Positions 36,605 to 46,795 of a stretch of 64,000 nt of DNA are shown here, piece after piece. Source of the DNA: Heterostelium album PN500 (taxonomy: Eukaryota; Evosea; Eumycetozoa; Acytosteliales; Acytosteliaceae); contig NW_008805063.1 in the NCBI RefSeq assembly GCF_000004825.1, positions 434,857 through 498,856 of the forward strand, given 5' to 3'. The number at the start of each line of letters is the position of its first letter. Position 1 is the first letter of the stretch. The notes below the pieces were generated by a model, which saw only the letters and a list, made by a program, of their open reading frames with translations, did not search any database and had not been told where the DNA came from. The position numbers were made by a program, and so were the translations under genes.

Positions 36605-37227
36605 CTTTGTTGATGGTCGAATTGTTGTTGTTGTTGAGCATCAGATGTTTCAGCTTTAGTAGTAGATTTGAGTTTGTTTTTTAAATCTACATTTGATTTT
36701 GTGGACGAACCAGTGTTGTCCAAGTTTGATTGGTGAGATTGATTGTATGTTCCTTTTTGCCAAGTCTCATTGGCAATATCGTCAGCTTTGATAATCAGAT
36801 CTAATGAAATGTACAAGTTATTCAACAAACTGACAGAGTTACCAGAGTTTACTGCCCAGTCTATGATTTTCTTCAGACACAATAGAAATGCACGTGAGTT
36901 GTGTTCTTGAGGATTGCATTTGGCATGCATAACATGATTACGAATAACTCGCATTTTGGCGAATTGTTCAGATATGTCTTTGGGTGCAAACGAATCCCTG
37001 ACCGTATTATCGCACTTTTTCATTGCAGTAGACAGGTCTCTAGAGTTCACTCCTTTAACTCCAATACCAGAGAGTAACTCTGAGAACCCAAGTGATGCCA
37101 TTTGATAATGTAAACCATCTGGAGAAAATATTGAGAGTAATATCTTTTTAAACAAAATTAATAAATTAAAAATAGGTTTTATTTTTTTTCTTTTTTAAAT
37201 CATACATACTTTGTCAACATAAAACAT
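36193..37227 (-). CDS. HEPN-domain protein with C-terminal KOW-like module
   Basis: Minus-strand exons 37210-37227 (MFYVDK) and 36193-37143, intron 66 bp (GTATGT...AAAAAG, phase 0), give 322 residues. The N-terminal helical domain has MRVIRNHVMHAKCN with Arg74-x4-His79, the catalytic R-x4-6-H motif of HEPN RNases. The surrounding pattern (a preceding F..M, a following SRAFLLCLKKIIDW helix) is like the HEPN domain attached to Swt1-type RNases. Residues about 165-265 are Gln-rich with a run of twelve. Residues 266-318 form a KOW-like beta module (RKGMVVKLESGKYNG, then AIFQKWNG and FLVNGENRFI). The same module ends the EEP-fold protein transcribed divergently from the next gene. RNase activity is inferred from the motif only. 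Confidence 0.75.
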
Positions 37228-37746
37228 ATTTGTTATTTATTACTACTTTTACTAATAGTGATATTAATTGAAAAAAATGTATAAAAAAGTAAATTTTTAT
37301 TTTTGTTGGGGTGGCTAAAAATTTTTTAAAAAAACATTTTTTATTTAAACTTCAAAATTTGATCAGATATCTGAATTAAAAAATAAAGTTCGAATGAAGT
37401 TCATCATAAAACAAATAAATTTAATTAAAAATATTCTTGATTCTTATGAATTTCTGATTTGCTTCTTACTTCCCCCTTTCTAACTGAAGAGCCACAATGA
37501 TTCACAGAATTTCTGAAATTAATTAATTTTTGTGAATTTTTAGTTAAATTAAATTTTTATTTTTGGATGGACCAAACACTAATTATTTACTGATCAGCAC
37601 AAAATATTGTTTATTCTTTTTTATCACTCAACATTCTTTATTCTTTTTTTTATAACTTAATATTCTTTTTTTTAATAATAAATTAATATTTCATAAAATA
37701 ATCTATATTTAATCTAATATATAAATATATATATAAAATATTGATA
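37228..37746. promoter_or_regulatory. Shared promoter of the HEPN-KOW (-) and EEP-KOW (+) genes
   Basis: 519 bp between divergent start codons, A+T-rich with T tracts near 37617-37680, no open frame. Co-regulation of the pair is suggested by position alone. Confidence 0.55.
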
Positions 37747-38849
37747 ATGGATCCTCGCGAGGTATGCAGGAAAATTTATATTTAAATTTAATAATATTTG
37801 TTTTCTAACTATCTATTTTATTTGTACAACAGGAAATCAATATCAAGATTTTATCAATCAACCCAAAATGTGCAAGCAACAAATGTAAATACTATAAATC
37901 CCCCATGACAGTCACCAAAGAACGGATTAAAATATCTGTCACTTTGAGTCAACCTGACTTTATAACTATCCAAGAGCCTATTTGGACATCGGAATCCCTA
38001 AAACATTGGTTTAACGTAGAAGATTATCATGTACTCAGGAACAAGAATTTAGACACAGCCATTCTATACCACCAAAGGTATACATTAGTCAGAGATTTCA
38101 CACCAGATGGCGGTCGCTTTACAATGGGGCTCTTCACATATAATGGGTTCTCATTTATGGTTAGCTCATTCCATGGCCGCAACAATGGTATGACAATACC
38201 TAAAAAAAAGGCCCACTTCAAGGAGCTTATTGGCTTGGTTCAACTTTTCAATAGAGATCTAGGAGTTCCAATAATCGTTGGGGGCGATTTTAATATTGAA
38301 ATTAGAAGTCTCCTTAAATTTCCATATATAGCTTATGAGCTCTTGCCAAAAATAGACAACATTATTGTCTATTCTCCGCCATCTGGAGACTATCATACCA
38401 GATTGGGGGACTACGATTATATTAAGGAGGTGGAGAGCTATGGTTTCCATACCCCACTGAAAGCTACAATGACCTTCAATTACAAGAAGGATTGTTTTAA
38501 AAACATTAGTTTTAAATTCAATCTTATATCACTAATTGAGGTCAGCAGAAGATTTTCCTCTCTTTTCTCTGAACCAGCCATCATCGGTCTAAGGAGACCA
38601 GCCACCACAGAGCCAGTTGAGCAAAGACCAAATGTTGAGGTGCAGACTATTAGCTCACTAAGAAATATCCTTAAACGAGGCTCCACAGTTAGGTTGGAGT
38701 CTGGCAAGTACAAAGGTTCCTTGGCAATATTTGAAATATGGTATGGTTCAAGTGCAAGATTCCAAGTAAATGAAGTTACCAGATTCATCCCCAAAAAAAA
38801 CACAGTCACCATTATCCAGATTGTATCTGGACCACTATACAGCAATTGA
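37747..38849 (+). CDS. Endonuclease/exonuclease/phosphatase-fold protein with C-terminal KOW-like module
   Basis: Exons 37747-37761 (MDPRE) and 37833-38849, intron 71 bp (GTATGC...CAACAG, phase 0), give 343 residues. EEP-family landmarks: INIKILSINP strand at the start, 'QPDFITIQEP' with the metal-binding Glu53, 'IIVGGDFNIE' (GDFN at 156-159) and a late 'DYDYI' followed by 'YGFHTPLKA'. In the last motif the usual Ser-Asp-His is Gly-Phe-His, so one catalytic Asp may be missing. Residues 280-332 repeat the KOW-like module of the neighbouring HEPN protein, with about 29 of 53 positions identical (SLRN, LESGKY, AIF, RFI). It could be an RNA- or DNA-acting nuclease; derivation from a LINE-type endonuclease is another possibility. 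No reverse transcriptase is present. Confidence 0.78.
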
Positions 38850-39066
38850 TTGCAGTATATAGTAGTGGAAAGGAATTTTTTTTGAGGTTTTTTTTTTCCT
38901 CCCATCAATGTATTATCCTCACACAAACACATATATCAAAATCAACCAATATTAACAAAATAAATAAAAATGTGTTGTTGGTAAATCAATCACAACATCA
39001 ACAATATCCAATAATAAAAAATACATCTATTAATTCTCATTTATTGACTTTTTTGATTCAAATTAT

Positions 39067-39410
39067 ATGGAAATAAACGGACATAATATTAGGTCCATCA
39101 TTTCATACTCCATTCAAACTAAATTTTTTAATTCAGTCAATGGTAATATCTTTTTTTACAAGATTATCAAATTTTGTTTATCTTACTAACTATAAATACT
39201 ATATATTTTGATATTTTTATCATAGGGTCCAGTACAAACAATATTACAGATCTTGTAATTTATGAAAAACGATTGGAATTTATATTCAAATCGGTTTTTT
39301 TTCCACCAGAACAAAGAAGTTCAGAAATCAAACCATATGGTATTCTAAGGCCAAACATAAAATTAAAGATTCCAGCCTCGATTCTGTCTATAAATACTAC
39401 TAAAGGTTGA
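39067..39410 (+). CDS. Small protein of unknown function (86 aa)
   Basis: Exons 39067-39142 and 39226-39410, intron 83 bp (GTAATA...TCATAG), with the frame kept across a Gly codon (phase 1). The product has an Asn/Ile-rich start, a central charged helix-like part (VIYEKRLEFIFKSVFF) and a Pro/Lys/Ile-rich end (KPYGILRPNIKLKIPASI). It has no signal peptide or Cys. It lies 217 bp after the EEP-KOW gene on the same strand. I do not recognise it. The clean splice and compositional change argue for a real gene, but its small size leaves doubt. Confidence 0.45.
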
Positions 39411-39540
39411 ATATTCACACACTCATACCTCAGTGCTATTTATCTATATAAATCTCTCAATAAAATTTTATTTATTAACTCATGTAAAAATTGTGTGCAT
39501 TTGTGTGTTGATTTTTTGCATTTGTGGTATAATTAAATAC

Positions 39541-39560
39541 TTTTTTTTTTTTTTTTTTTT
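39541..39560. repeat. Poly(T) tract
   Basis: Twenty consecutive T in the convergent spacer between the small unknown gene and the Old Yellow Enzyme gene. Confidence 0.95.
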
Positions 39561-39622
39561 GATAAACATTGAACATTGTATTGTGTAGGTGAATTTAAAA
39601 TATAATTTTTTTATTGATTATT

Positions 39623-40913
39623 TTAACGATAATCTTTACCTAAATTATATTGGAGTGCTTGATCGAGATCCAATTTAATAGATGCCGCTGAATGTAATAC
39701 CCAGAATGGATCCCTTAGGAGTGGTCTTCCCAGCATTACGAGGTCGGCACGATCATCGTCGATGATTGACATTGCTTGTTCAACGGTTTTGATCGATCCA
39801 ACGGTGGATGTGATTATATCGGGTACCTCTCTTTTGATTCCCTCTGCCAGAGGAACCTGGAACAACGGACCGAACGGTATTTTAGCATCGGCACTGTTTC
39901 CACCGGACGATGCATCCAGTATGTCTACATCCAACTCCTTGAGAATCTTGGTGAGTTGAATCGAGTCGTCCAGTGTCCATCCACCTTCGATCCACTCCTC
40001 GGCACTGATTCTCACCATTAGGATCTTGCTCCATACCGTACGGATTGCCTTGACGATATCAGTGAGTATTTTGATTCTTCCTTCGAAATCGACACCGTAC
40101 TCGTCGGTTCTACGATTGGAGAGTGGTGAGAGGAATGAATTGATCAAGTATCCGTGAGCACCGTGAATCTCGAGTGCATCGAATCCAGCCTTTTCAACTC
40201 TGATCGCAGTGTCTTTGAACGATTGAACGATCGACTCGATTTCAAACACCGAAAGTTCGTGTGGCACTATCATCTCTGGTCCGTACAACAACGGTGAAGG
40301 AGCATCGATTTGACTCCAACCGCCTTGTTCCTCGCCAATATAATGTTTGGCATTGTCCAAATACAATGGAATAGTCGATGCTCTTCTACCGGCATGTCCA
40401 ATTTGTATTGATGCCAACTATATATAGTTACAAAAAATATAGATTAATAATTGGTGGGTGGATTGATCAATATAGTTTGTTAGTTACTAAATTACTTACA
40501 GTATTAAATTGATGTACGAAATCAACTATTCTTTTTAATGGTTCGATTTGTTCGTCTTTCCATAGACCTGAATCTTGTGGTGTGATTCTACCCTCTGGTA
40601 GAACGGCGGTTGCTTCGAACACAATCATCGATACTCCACCTTTGGCAAATGTACCGTAGTGTACCAGGTGCCAATCACTCATGAATCCATCGACACTACA
40701 GTACTGGCACATCGGTGAAGCAACGACTCTGTTCTTCAATGTCTGATTTCTAATGGTGATCGGTTTGAAAAGTGTTGGAACGGTTCTTGCCTTTTGCTTT
40801 ACAATCAAGTCTTGTGTGATATTCTGAGGTGTTGTCGCTTGAGGATGAATAGCAGGTGCACCTGGATATTGATAATTCAAAGGCATTGCAAATGGATATT
40901 TAAATGGTTGCAT
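39623..40913 (-). CDS. Old Yellow Enzyme family NADPH:flavin oxidoreductase (YqjM-like)
   Basis: Minus-strand exons 40500-40913 and 39623-40417 (82-bp intron, phase 0) give 402 residues. FMN-dependent ene-reductases of this family reduce activated C=C bonds using NAD(P)H. The body matches the YqjM ('thermophilic-like') class: SPMCQY with the flavin-tuning Cys69 and Tyr71, 'LASIQIGHAGRRA', the substrate His pair in EIHGAHGYL (His223/His226), NRRTDEYG, RISAEEW and a final GRPLLRDPFW. The first 45 residues are an extra Pro/Ala/Gln-containing extension with no clear targeting signal. All active-site residues look intact. The physiological substrate is unknown. Confidence 0.95.
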
Positions 40914-42017
40914 CGTTTTCGTTTTTTATATTTAGTTATTGTTTTTAATTAATTACAAAAGAAAATAAATATAGAGAAATTTCAAAGAGTAAAAATATTA
41001 TTATTATTATTAACTATTTGATTTTGATTTAGTTATTCAAGTTGATTGATTGAATGGATGTATGTTGTTGTGTCCATCGATCCTATTGTTGTTTAAATAG
41101 TTTGCCGAATATCTGAAAGAAGCGTCAACCACAATGAACTAAAAATAAAGAGTAACGATGTTAAACATGGTCGGCGATGCTTAGAGAAACAAGCTCTTTA
41201 TTCTTTTATATGGTTCTCAAGTATTAGATAATGTAATCTTTGTTGTGCGATAAACAACCACACTACTCTTTTATTCTTTAAACTTTAACTAATTTAAAGA
41301 ACAAGTTGAAAATTAAAAAAAATTGAAAAAAATGAAAATTGTTTGTGTTCGCGAATTATTGGTGGTTTATCTTCGCGAAGAAGTCAATATATACTTTTTT
41401 GGCCAAAGCAACACGATAATTCTCAAAGATATTTTAACTTTAAACATATTCAAGGTTTTATTATTCAAAAGGTTTTGAAAAGTTAAATTTGATTTTATTA
41501 ATATGTATGATGCCTTTAAATATCAAATTAATAATGTAAAAATTTATTTAACCAGGATTACCATTAAAAACTTTCAATAAAATTAAATCAATAAGGGAAA
41601 TACAAAGACAAAGCCATTCCCAACGTGTAAAGAAGATATATCAATAAATTCCATAATTTTTTAAAATCCAAAAGTTTTCATTCAATGAACATTAAATGTA
41701 TTTGTTAAAACATATTTATTTTATAACTTTTTTTATAATAGTTTCTTTGAATCACTATCATTTAGTATTAAAATTCTTGATAAGTCAAAAAATAATTATA
41801 ATATTCAATTGAATCTAAACAATTTTTTTAATCTTTATCTTATTTGAATTGTCCACTCTTTAATTCAAACCTTTTTTATAGTTCAGTATTTATAAAGTAG
41901 AAATTAATAATTAATATTTCTTTATTTAATAAATGTCTATTACCTCTATTAAAATTCGAGACTTCCGTCTTTGACATTCTGATCTGTGATATTTTTGATT
42001 TTGTTCAATAAATAAAA
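40914..42017. other. Intergenic region, no gene seen
   Basis: 1.1-kb upstream region of the Old Yellow Enzyme gene. Several TTATTCTTTTA-type repeats occur around 41195-41280. No open frame or RNA supported. Confidence 0.55.
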
Positions 42018-42510
42018 TTATATTATTAATAGAGAAACCAAAAGTAAAGAGATTGCAACTATTCTAAAGGACTGGAAGTTGTTCGAAGCTGCATTATCGG
42101 AGTCACAAAGGATAGTGACTCCATCTACACAATAAGTACAGTCCAGAGATGATGAATTTGGATGAAACTTCTGATTACATGTATCAATAGAAGTATAGAT
42201 ATTAAGAGAAGCTTCACCACTATTTACTGGAAATACATAATAAGCTTCTATAGTTGGGGCACCAGAACAAACATCATTGAAATTGCTATTGTTAAAGAAT
42301 ATCAATAGATTAATATATTTAAACCGAAATTGGTTTTGTCTTTGATTCTTACAAACATTTATCAAACGGGATTGCTACACATTTGATGGTACCGGAGGCA
42401 CCACATTCTTGTTTTGTATTATTTAGACATGAATAACACAAGCTAACTGAACCTGCAGAAGCACAAGCTATAATAGTAAAAACTAAAAGAATGTTTGAGA
42501 TTTTGTACAT
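42018..42510 (-). CDS. Cys-rich secreted or GPI-anchored surface protein, copy 1
   Basis: Minus-strand exons 42353-42510 and 42018-42285 (67-bp intron, phase 2) give 141 residues. A signal peptide (to about residue 20) is followed by a Cys-rich ectodomain: CYSC, QEC, IKC, DKC, DVC, DTC, then DCTYC and LCD. The last 20 residues are purely hydrophobic (FRIVAISLLLVSLLII), with Asn/Ser just before, which fits a GPI-attachment signal or a single membrane anchor. The cysteine spacing (C-x2-C at both ends) is shared with the paralogue 570 bp upstream. The family is unknown to me; many dictyostelid surface proteins look like this. Confidence 0.8.
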
Positions 42511-43082
42511 GAAAATAATTCGAGGTAGTTATATAAACAATAACTATAAATTTTTTAGATTAATAATATTTTAAAATTAAACAAACTTTTTTTAGATACA
42601 AATGTTTTATTCATAACAAAAAAAAAATTAAATTAATATCAGTTTCTGAAATGAATACCGTGATTAGGAAAATCTCAGTAATCAAACCTCTGTTGCACAA
42701 GTAAATTGTTAACTTAAGTTAGCACACCCCATTATAGAAAACAAAGCTAACGCCCAAAAAATTGCTAAAATTCACTTTTAATAGAAATAACAATCAGTTT
42801 CTTCAAGATTTATTTTTAGCAATAAAATTAAAATATTAATTTCTTGGGAAGTTTAAAGATTTAATTAATATTTTTCTATTTTCAAATATAGAATTATTTA
42901 ATACCATTAGAAAATTTTGTTAATCTAACCTCATCCTCAATGGATGTCCCAATTGAAATTTTGAGAGTGAGAAATCTTTTCTTTAACTTTTTATAGAACC
43001 ATTTTTATTTTTTGTTCATTGAACTTATTTTTTATCAAAAATAATTGGGATACCTTTTATTTTCAATTTGAAATCTTACAAA
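42511..43082. other. Intergenic region, no gene seen
   Basis: Promoter of Cys-rich copy 1 and 3' flank of copy 2. Open frame 43019-43234 (+) overlaps copy 2 in antisense and is not supported. Confidence 0.6.
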
Positions 43083-43590
43083 TTATATATATAGAAAGAA
43101 TATTGGAACTAAAACGAATGATAGGGCCACTATTTCAAAGGCTTTCATATTATTTGAAGAACTGTCAGTTGGACAAACTAAAGTGTATCCATCTAAACAA
43201 TCACCACAGTTCTGAGTTATTGATATTGGATTAAGATGTTGATTACACGAATCCACTGAAGTATAGAAATCACTTATGAAAACACCACTTCCTTTGGGAG
43301 ATATATAATGAGTTTTTCCGAGGAAACCAGAGCATACATCATTAGAGGCGCTATTTTAAATAGAAAAATAATAAATTATTATATTTTTAACTTCAGAATA
43401 CCCAATTATTGTTATGATTCATACTAACATCTGTTCAATGGTATGTCAACACAAGTGAGAGCACCGGCTGCTCCACATTCTTGTAATGTATTATTAGCAC
43501 ACGGAGCACACAAATAAACCTTTGGGCCAAATTCTGAGAAAGCAGAAACAATAAAGGTCAAAACTAAAAATATTGTTGAGAATTTGAACA
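43083..43590 (-). pseudogene. Cys-rich surface protein, copy 2 (frame disrupted in the signal peptide)
   Basis: Paralogue of the gene at 42018-42510. Exon 2 (43083-43350) has exactly the same length (268 bp) and keeps an open frame with the same Cys pattern (DVC, DSC, NCGDC, LVC) and a C-terminal hydrophobic anchor. Exon 1 (43425-43590) encodes a matching ectodomain start (LCAPCANNTLQECGAAGALTCVD). However, the ATG at 43590 leads after ten codons (MFKFSTIFLV) to a stop, because one base is missing from a T run compared with copy 1; the rest of the signal peptide (LTFIVSAFS) lies in the next frame. Splice sites fit (GTATGA...AAATAG). It is either a young pseudogene or a homopolymer sequencing error. 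Confidence 0.75.
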
Positions 43591-44038
43591 TTTGGTTGGT
43601 GTATAAAACTATTTAAAAATATTTATATATATTGAAATCGTAAATAATTTTCTTTATAGAATTAATTCTATTTGGAATAACAGAGAGAAAGAATTCATAG
43701 TTAATAAATCAACAATTTTTAAACTTGAGAAAAAAATGTTATTTTATTTTTTTCCCCAAAAATAAAATTTAACAACATCAGATTTGAATCTCTGGATCAT
43801 TTGATATTATCTATTTAATCATACCCCTCAAACTTATTTCTTCAAATTTTTAAAACTAATTTTTTAATTTTGTTTAAAACTTTTTTTTTTTCTAAAAACC
43901 ACTTATCTCTCTCATTTTAAATAGTTAAAAAACAAACAGGAAAGTGAATTAAAATATTGTTGACCAATCATAAGAATTCACAATTTAAAATGAAATTTTG
44001 TATTTTTTTTTTTCTATTAAGTTTGAATTATACTTAGT
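43591..44038. other. Intergenic region, no gene seen
   Basis: Upstream of Cys-rich copy 2 and downstream of the first Ubl-ART gene. A+T-rich, nothing recognised. Confidence 0.6.
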
Positions 44039-45004
44039 TTATATTTTCTTGATACAAATTCCATACGGTATGACATCATTTTCATTTGGTGAAAGATAAT
44101 AAGTACCATTACCAAGTTTTTCGACTGTATTCGGATTGACTCGATTCTGTAAGATTACCAAATACTGAGCACCATCGAACTGAAACTTTTGTGCGAATCT
44201 CTCTGCCAACTTGATGCTTGGTGTCGAATAGATTCCCTGATTGAAATCCTTTTTCTCGGATTTTGAAATTCTATAACCATCGTTAGACATGCTACCGAAT
44301 TCATCGGTGGTAGTTCCGTGATAAGAAACAATCCATTCACCCGGTGCCGACTGTGTTTCACTAGGACGTCCCTTCACACCAAGCCATTGATTACCACCAA
44401 GGTATTGATCAAGAACATTAATAGCATAACGCATATAGCCAACTGGTCGTTCATAGCGTTGTCCTCCGCGGTAGTATACTTGGCCATCAGCTACAATACC
44501 TCTAAAGTCATAGTTATAGTTTGATGCAAGTGTAGCTACGTCCAGATGAAAATCATTTGGTTGTTGGACACTCTTCTTTACCGGTAAGACATGGACAGTC
44601 GAATGCTTCTGGATGTTGTAATCGGATAATCTTTTTTCGGGATCGGCAAGTCTTATTCCACTGTAAACCAATGCAACTTCATCGATGCTACGATTCACCT
44701 TTGAACAAAAACAGGATTTTATCTGTGAGATTGTACTGTCGATACTGATTTCGAGTGGGACCTTCATTCCAGTGAAATCAGACATATAAATCACTGTTTT
44801 TTCACCTTCTTGATCGTCGTCGTCATTCGGTTCACTTTTCACCTTTACCGAAGCTGGTGTCTTCACCTTTGAGACTGGGCCACTTGAGAACATGCTCTTA
44901 TGCAATTTCGAAAGACTTAAAGGTGTAGAGGTTCCAAACTTTTGATTGTGAACATTACTATGAACTAAAGCTGACACACCAGCAATTAATAATCTATCTG
45001 TCAT
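44039..45004 (-). CDS. Ubiquitin-like/ADP-ribosyltransferase (PARP-like) fusion, copy A
   Basis: Single exon, 321 residues from the ATG at 45004 (MTDRLLIAGVSAL). This start was chosen over one seven codons earlier because the paralogue begins at the same point. Residues about 71-142 resemble ubiquitin: [56 protein letters not shown], without a terminal Gly-Gly. Residues about 165-321 form a compact ART domain with an H-Y-E-type set: His229 in SYHGT, Tyr259 in GIYSTPS and Glu308 in SPNENDV, plus ILQNRVNP and PYGICIKK. The N-terminal 45 residues (SLSKLHKSMFSSGPVS) are also conserved. The expected chemistry is NAD-dependent ADP-ribosyl transfer; the target, and whether the Ubl recruits partners, are unknown. 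Confidence 0.8.
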   Translation of the reverse strand: MTDRLLIAGVSALVHSNVHNQKFGTSTPLSLSKLHKSMFSSGPVSKVKTPASVKVKSEPNDDDDQEGEKTVIYMSDFTGMKVPLEISIDSTISQIKSCFCSKVNRSIDEVALVYSGIRLADPEKRLSDYNIQKHSTVHVLPVKKSVQQPNDFHLDVATLASNYNYDFRGIVADGQVYYRGGQRYERPVGYMRYAINVLDQYLGGNQWLGVKGRPSETQSAPGEWIVSYHGTTTDEFGSMSNDGYRISKSEKKDFNQGIYSTPSIKLAERFAQKFQFDGAQYLVILQNRVNPNTVEKLGNGTYYLSPNENDVIPYGICIKKI

Positions 45005-45655
45005 CCTTTTAATTATTCTTATCACTATATATATATACTTTTATTTTCAAAATAAACCTTATCATAGTTGTTGTACATTAAGTATTTTGATAAGATTAAA
45101 AAAATAAATTGTAAAAGTGAAAATTTAAGTTTTTAATGATTATTGGACACCACACTCATCCAAATCAGATCAATAGATGCATTACATTTCTGTCAATCAA
45201 TCATTTTAACAACTTTAATATTTTACAGTTGTTCAGGTTAATAATAATTTGTTAAAATGATTGATTGACAGAAATGTAACCAATCAATAAAAAATAGTAT
45301 TATAATTCTTTACCTATTACGATTATAATAATTAGCATAGAGCAATCAATGTGTTTACTTTTATTTGTGAATTTTGTAGATAATTTAAATATATATTTTA
45401 TTACAATTAATATTGATGTTATTTTGTATTTTTGCTTCTATATATATTTGCTTTTAAATTTATATTACAAAATATATTCTAATCTGTAAAAACACATTTA
45501 TGTTTATGTATGTGTTTAATTATTTGTTAAATTAAACAACTATTGAACTTAAAAAAAATTAAAATTAAGTTTAGATGGTAGTATGGTGTTGAAAATATCG
45601 GTAATTATCATCACATAAGACATACACGAGAAATCAACTTTGGTATTTACACGAT
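45005..45655. other. Intergenic region between the Ubl-ART copies
   Basis: No gene. Contains the perfect inverted repeat listed separately; the rest is A+T-rich. Confidence 0.65.
45182..45279. repeat. Perfect 31-bp inverted repeat (long hairpin)
   Basis: Arms 45182-45212 and 45249-45279 are exact reverse complements, separated by 36 bp. Each arm holds CAATCAATCA or its complement. A transcript from either strand would fold into a 31-bp stem. It lies in the promoter region of Ubl-ART copy A. It could be a MITE-like remnant, a regulatory cruciform or a small-RNA precursor; no target-site duplication was obvious. Confidence 0.9.
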
Positions 45656-46579
45656 TTATATTTTCTTGATACAGATTCCATATGGTCTAACATCAGATTC
45701 GTTTGGTGAAAGATAGTATGTTCCATTACCAAGTTTTTCGACTGTATTTGGATTGACACGATTCTGTAGGATTACCAGGTATTGAGCACCTTCGAATTCG
45801 AACCTCTGTGCAAATCTCTCTGCCAACTTGATGCTTGGAGTGGAGTAGATCCCACGACTGAATGTCTTTTGCTCAGACTCTGATATCTTATATCCACTGT
45901 TGGACATGCTACCGAATTCATCGGTGTCAGTTCCATGATAGGAGACAATCCACTCGCCCGGTGCCGACTCTGTTGAACTTGGACGGCCTTTCACGCCAAG
46001 CCATTGATCACCATCTGAATATTGACCAAGTACAGTCATAGCGTAACGCATATAACCAACTGGTCGTTCATAGATTTGTCCTCCACGCTTGTAGACATCA
46101 CTATCAACTTTAATACCTCTAAAGTCATAGTTATAACTTGGTGCAAGTGTGGCATCGTCTAGATGGAAATCAATTGGCGGAGCAGCACTGTTTCCTGCAG
46201 ATGGAACGGCAATGACGTTAGAGGATCTATTGATTTTGTAGTCGGAGATTGACAGTGCACAGTTTAACTTTGCTCCATTACAAACAAAAGCAACTTCATC
46301 TATGTTTCGTTTCATCGTCGAACAATAAAGAGATTTTAAAGCTGATAAGCTTCCATTTTCAATGAAATCCAATGCAGTACTAGCTCCAGAGCTTACATCA
46401 GAGATATAGATCACTGAATTACTACTCGAAGATTTATCTGGACTTGAGACTGGTCCACTAGAATGCATACTCTTGTGCAATTTGCTGGCACTCAAAGGTA
46501 TTGAGTTTCCAACCTTTTTACTGTGGACTTTGGAATGAATTAATGCTGACACACCAGCAGATAATAATAATTCTGTCAT
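45656..46579 (-). CDS. Ubiquitin-like/ADP-ribosyltransferase (PARP-like) fusion, copy B
   Basis: Single exon, 307 residues from the ATG at 46579 (MTELLLSAGVSALIHSKVH). It is a tandem duplicate of copy A. The ART domain is strongly conserved, with SYHGT, GIYSTPSIKLAERFAQ, ILQNRVNPNTVEKLG and SPNESDVRPYGICIKK. The ubiquitin-like part (VIYISDVSSGASTALDF, SALKSLYCSTMKRNIDEVAFVCNG, SISDYKINRSSNVIAV) has drifted more and is shorter, and the acidic DDDDQEGE linker of copy A is missing. The catalytic His, Tyr and Glu positions are all kept. Faster change in the Ubl than in the ART suggests the partner-binding end is what differs between copies. Confidence 0.8.
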   Translation of the reverse strand: MTELLLSAGVSALIHSKVHSKKVGNSIPLSASKLHKSMHSSGPVSSPDKSSSSNSVIYISDVSSGASTALDFIENGSLSALKSLYCSTMKRNIDEVAFVCNGAKLNCALSISDYKINRSSNVIAVPSAGNSAAPPIDFHLDDATLAPSYNYDFRGIKVDSDVYKRGGQIYERPVGYMRYAMTVLGQYSDGDQWLGVKGRPSSTESAPGEWIVSYHGTDTDEFGSMSNSGYKISESEQKTFSRGIYSTPSIKLAERFAQRFEFEGAQYLVILQNRVNPNTVEKLGNGTYYLSPNESDVRPYGICIKKI

Positions 46580-46795
46580 TCTATTTCTTTTCTTTCTTTT
46601 TTTTATAACTATAGATAGATATATACACACACTTAATAAATAAATAATAAATTAATTAATTAAACTATATAATATTTTTCAGAACGTTTACAAAGTTGTA
46701 AATTCTAAAAAAATAGAGAAAAAAAAAAAGAAAAAGAAAACTAAATCTTTGAGTTATTTATATCTAAAAAAGTAATTTTTATAAAAACTAAATAT

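Noticed and set aside
37747-38849. Possibility that the EEP-fold protein is a LINE remnant.
   Set aside because: No reverse transcriptase, no target-site duplication or poly-A end; the intact spliced frame and the KOW-like tail shared with its neighbour fit a host gene better. Domestication long ago is not excluded.
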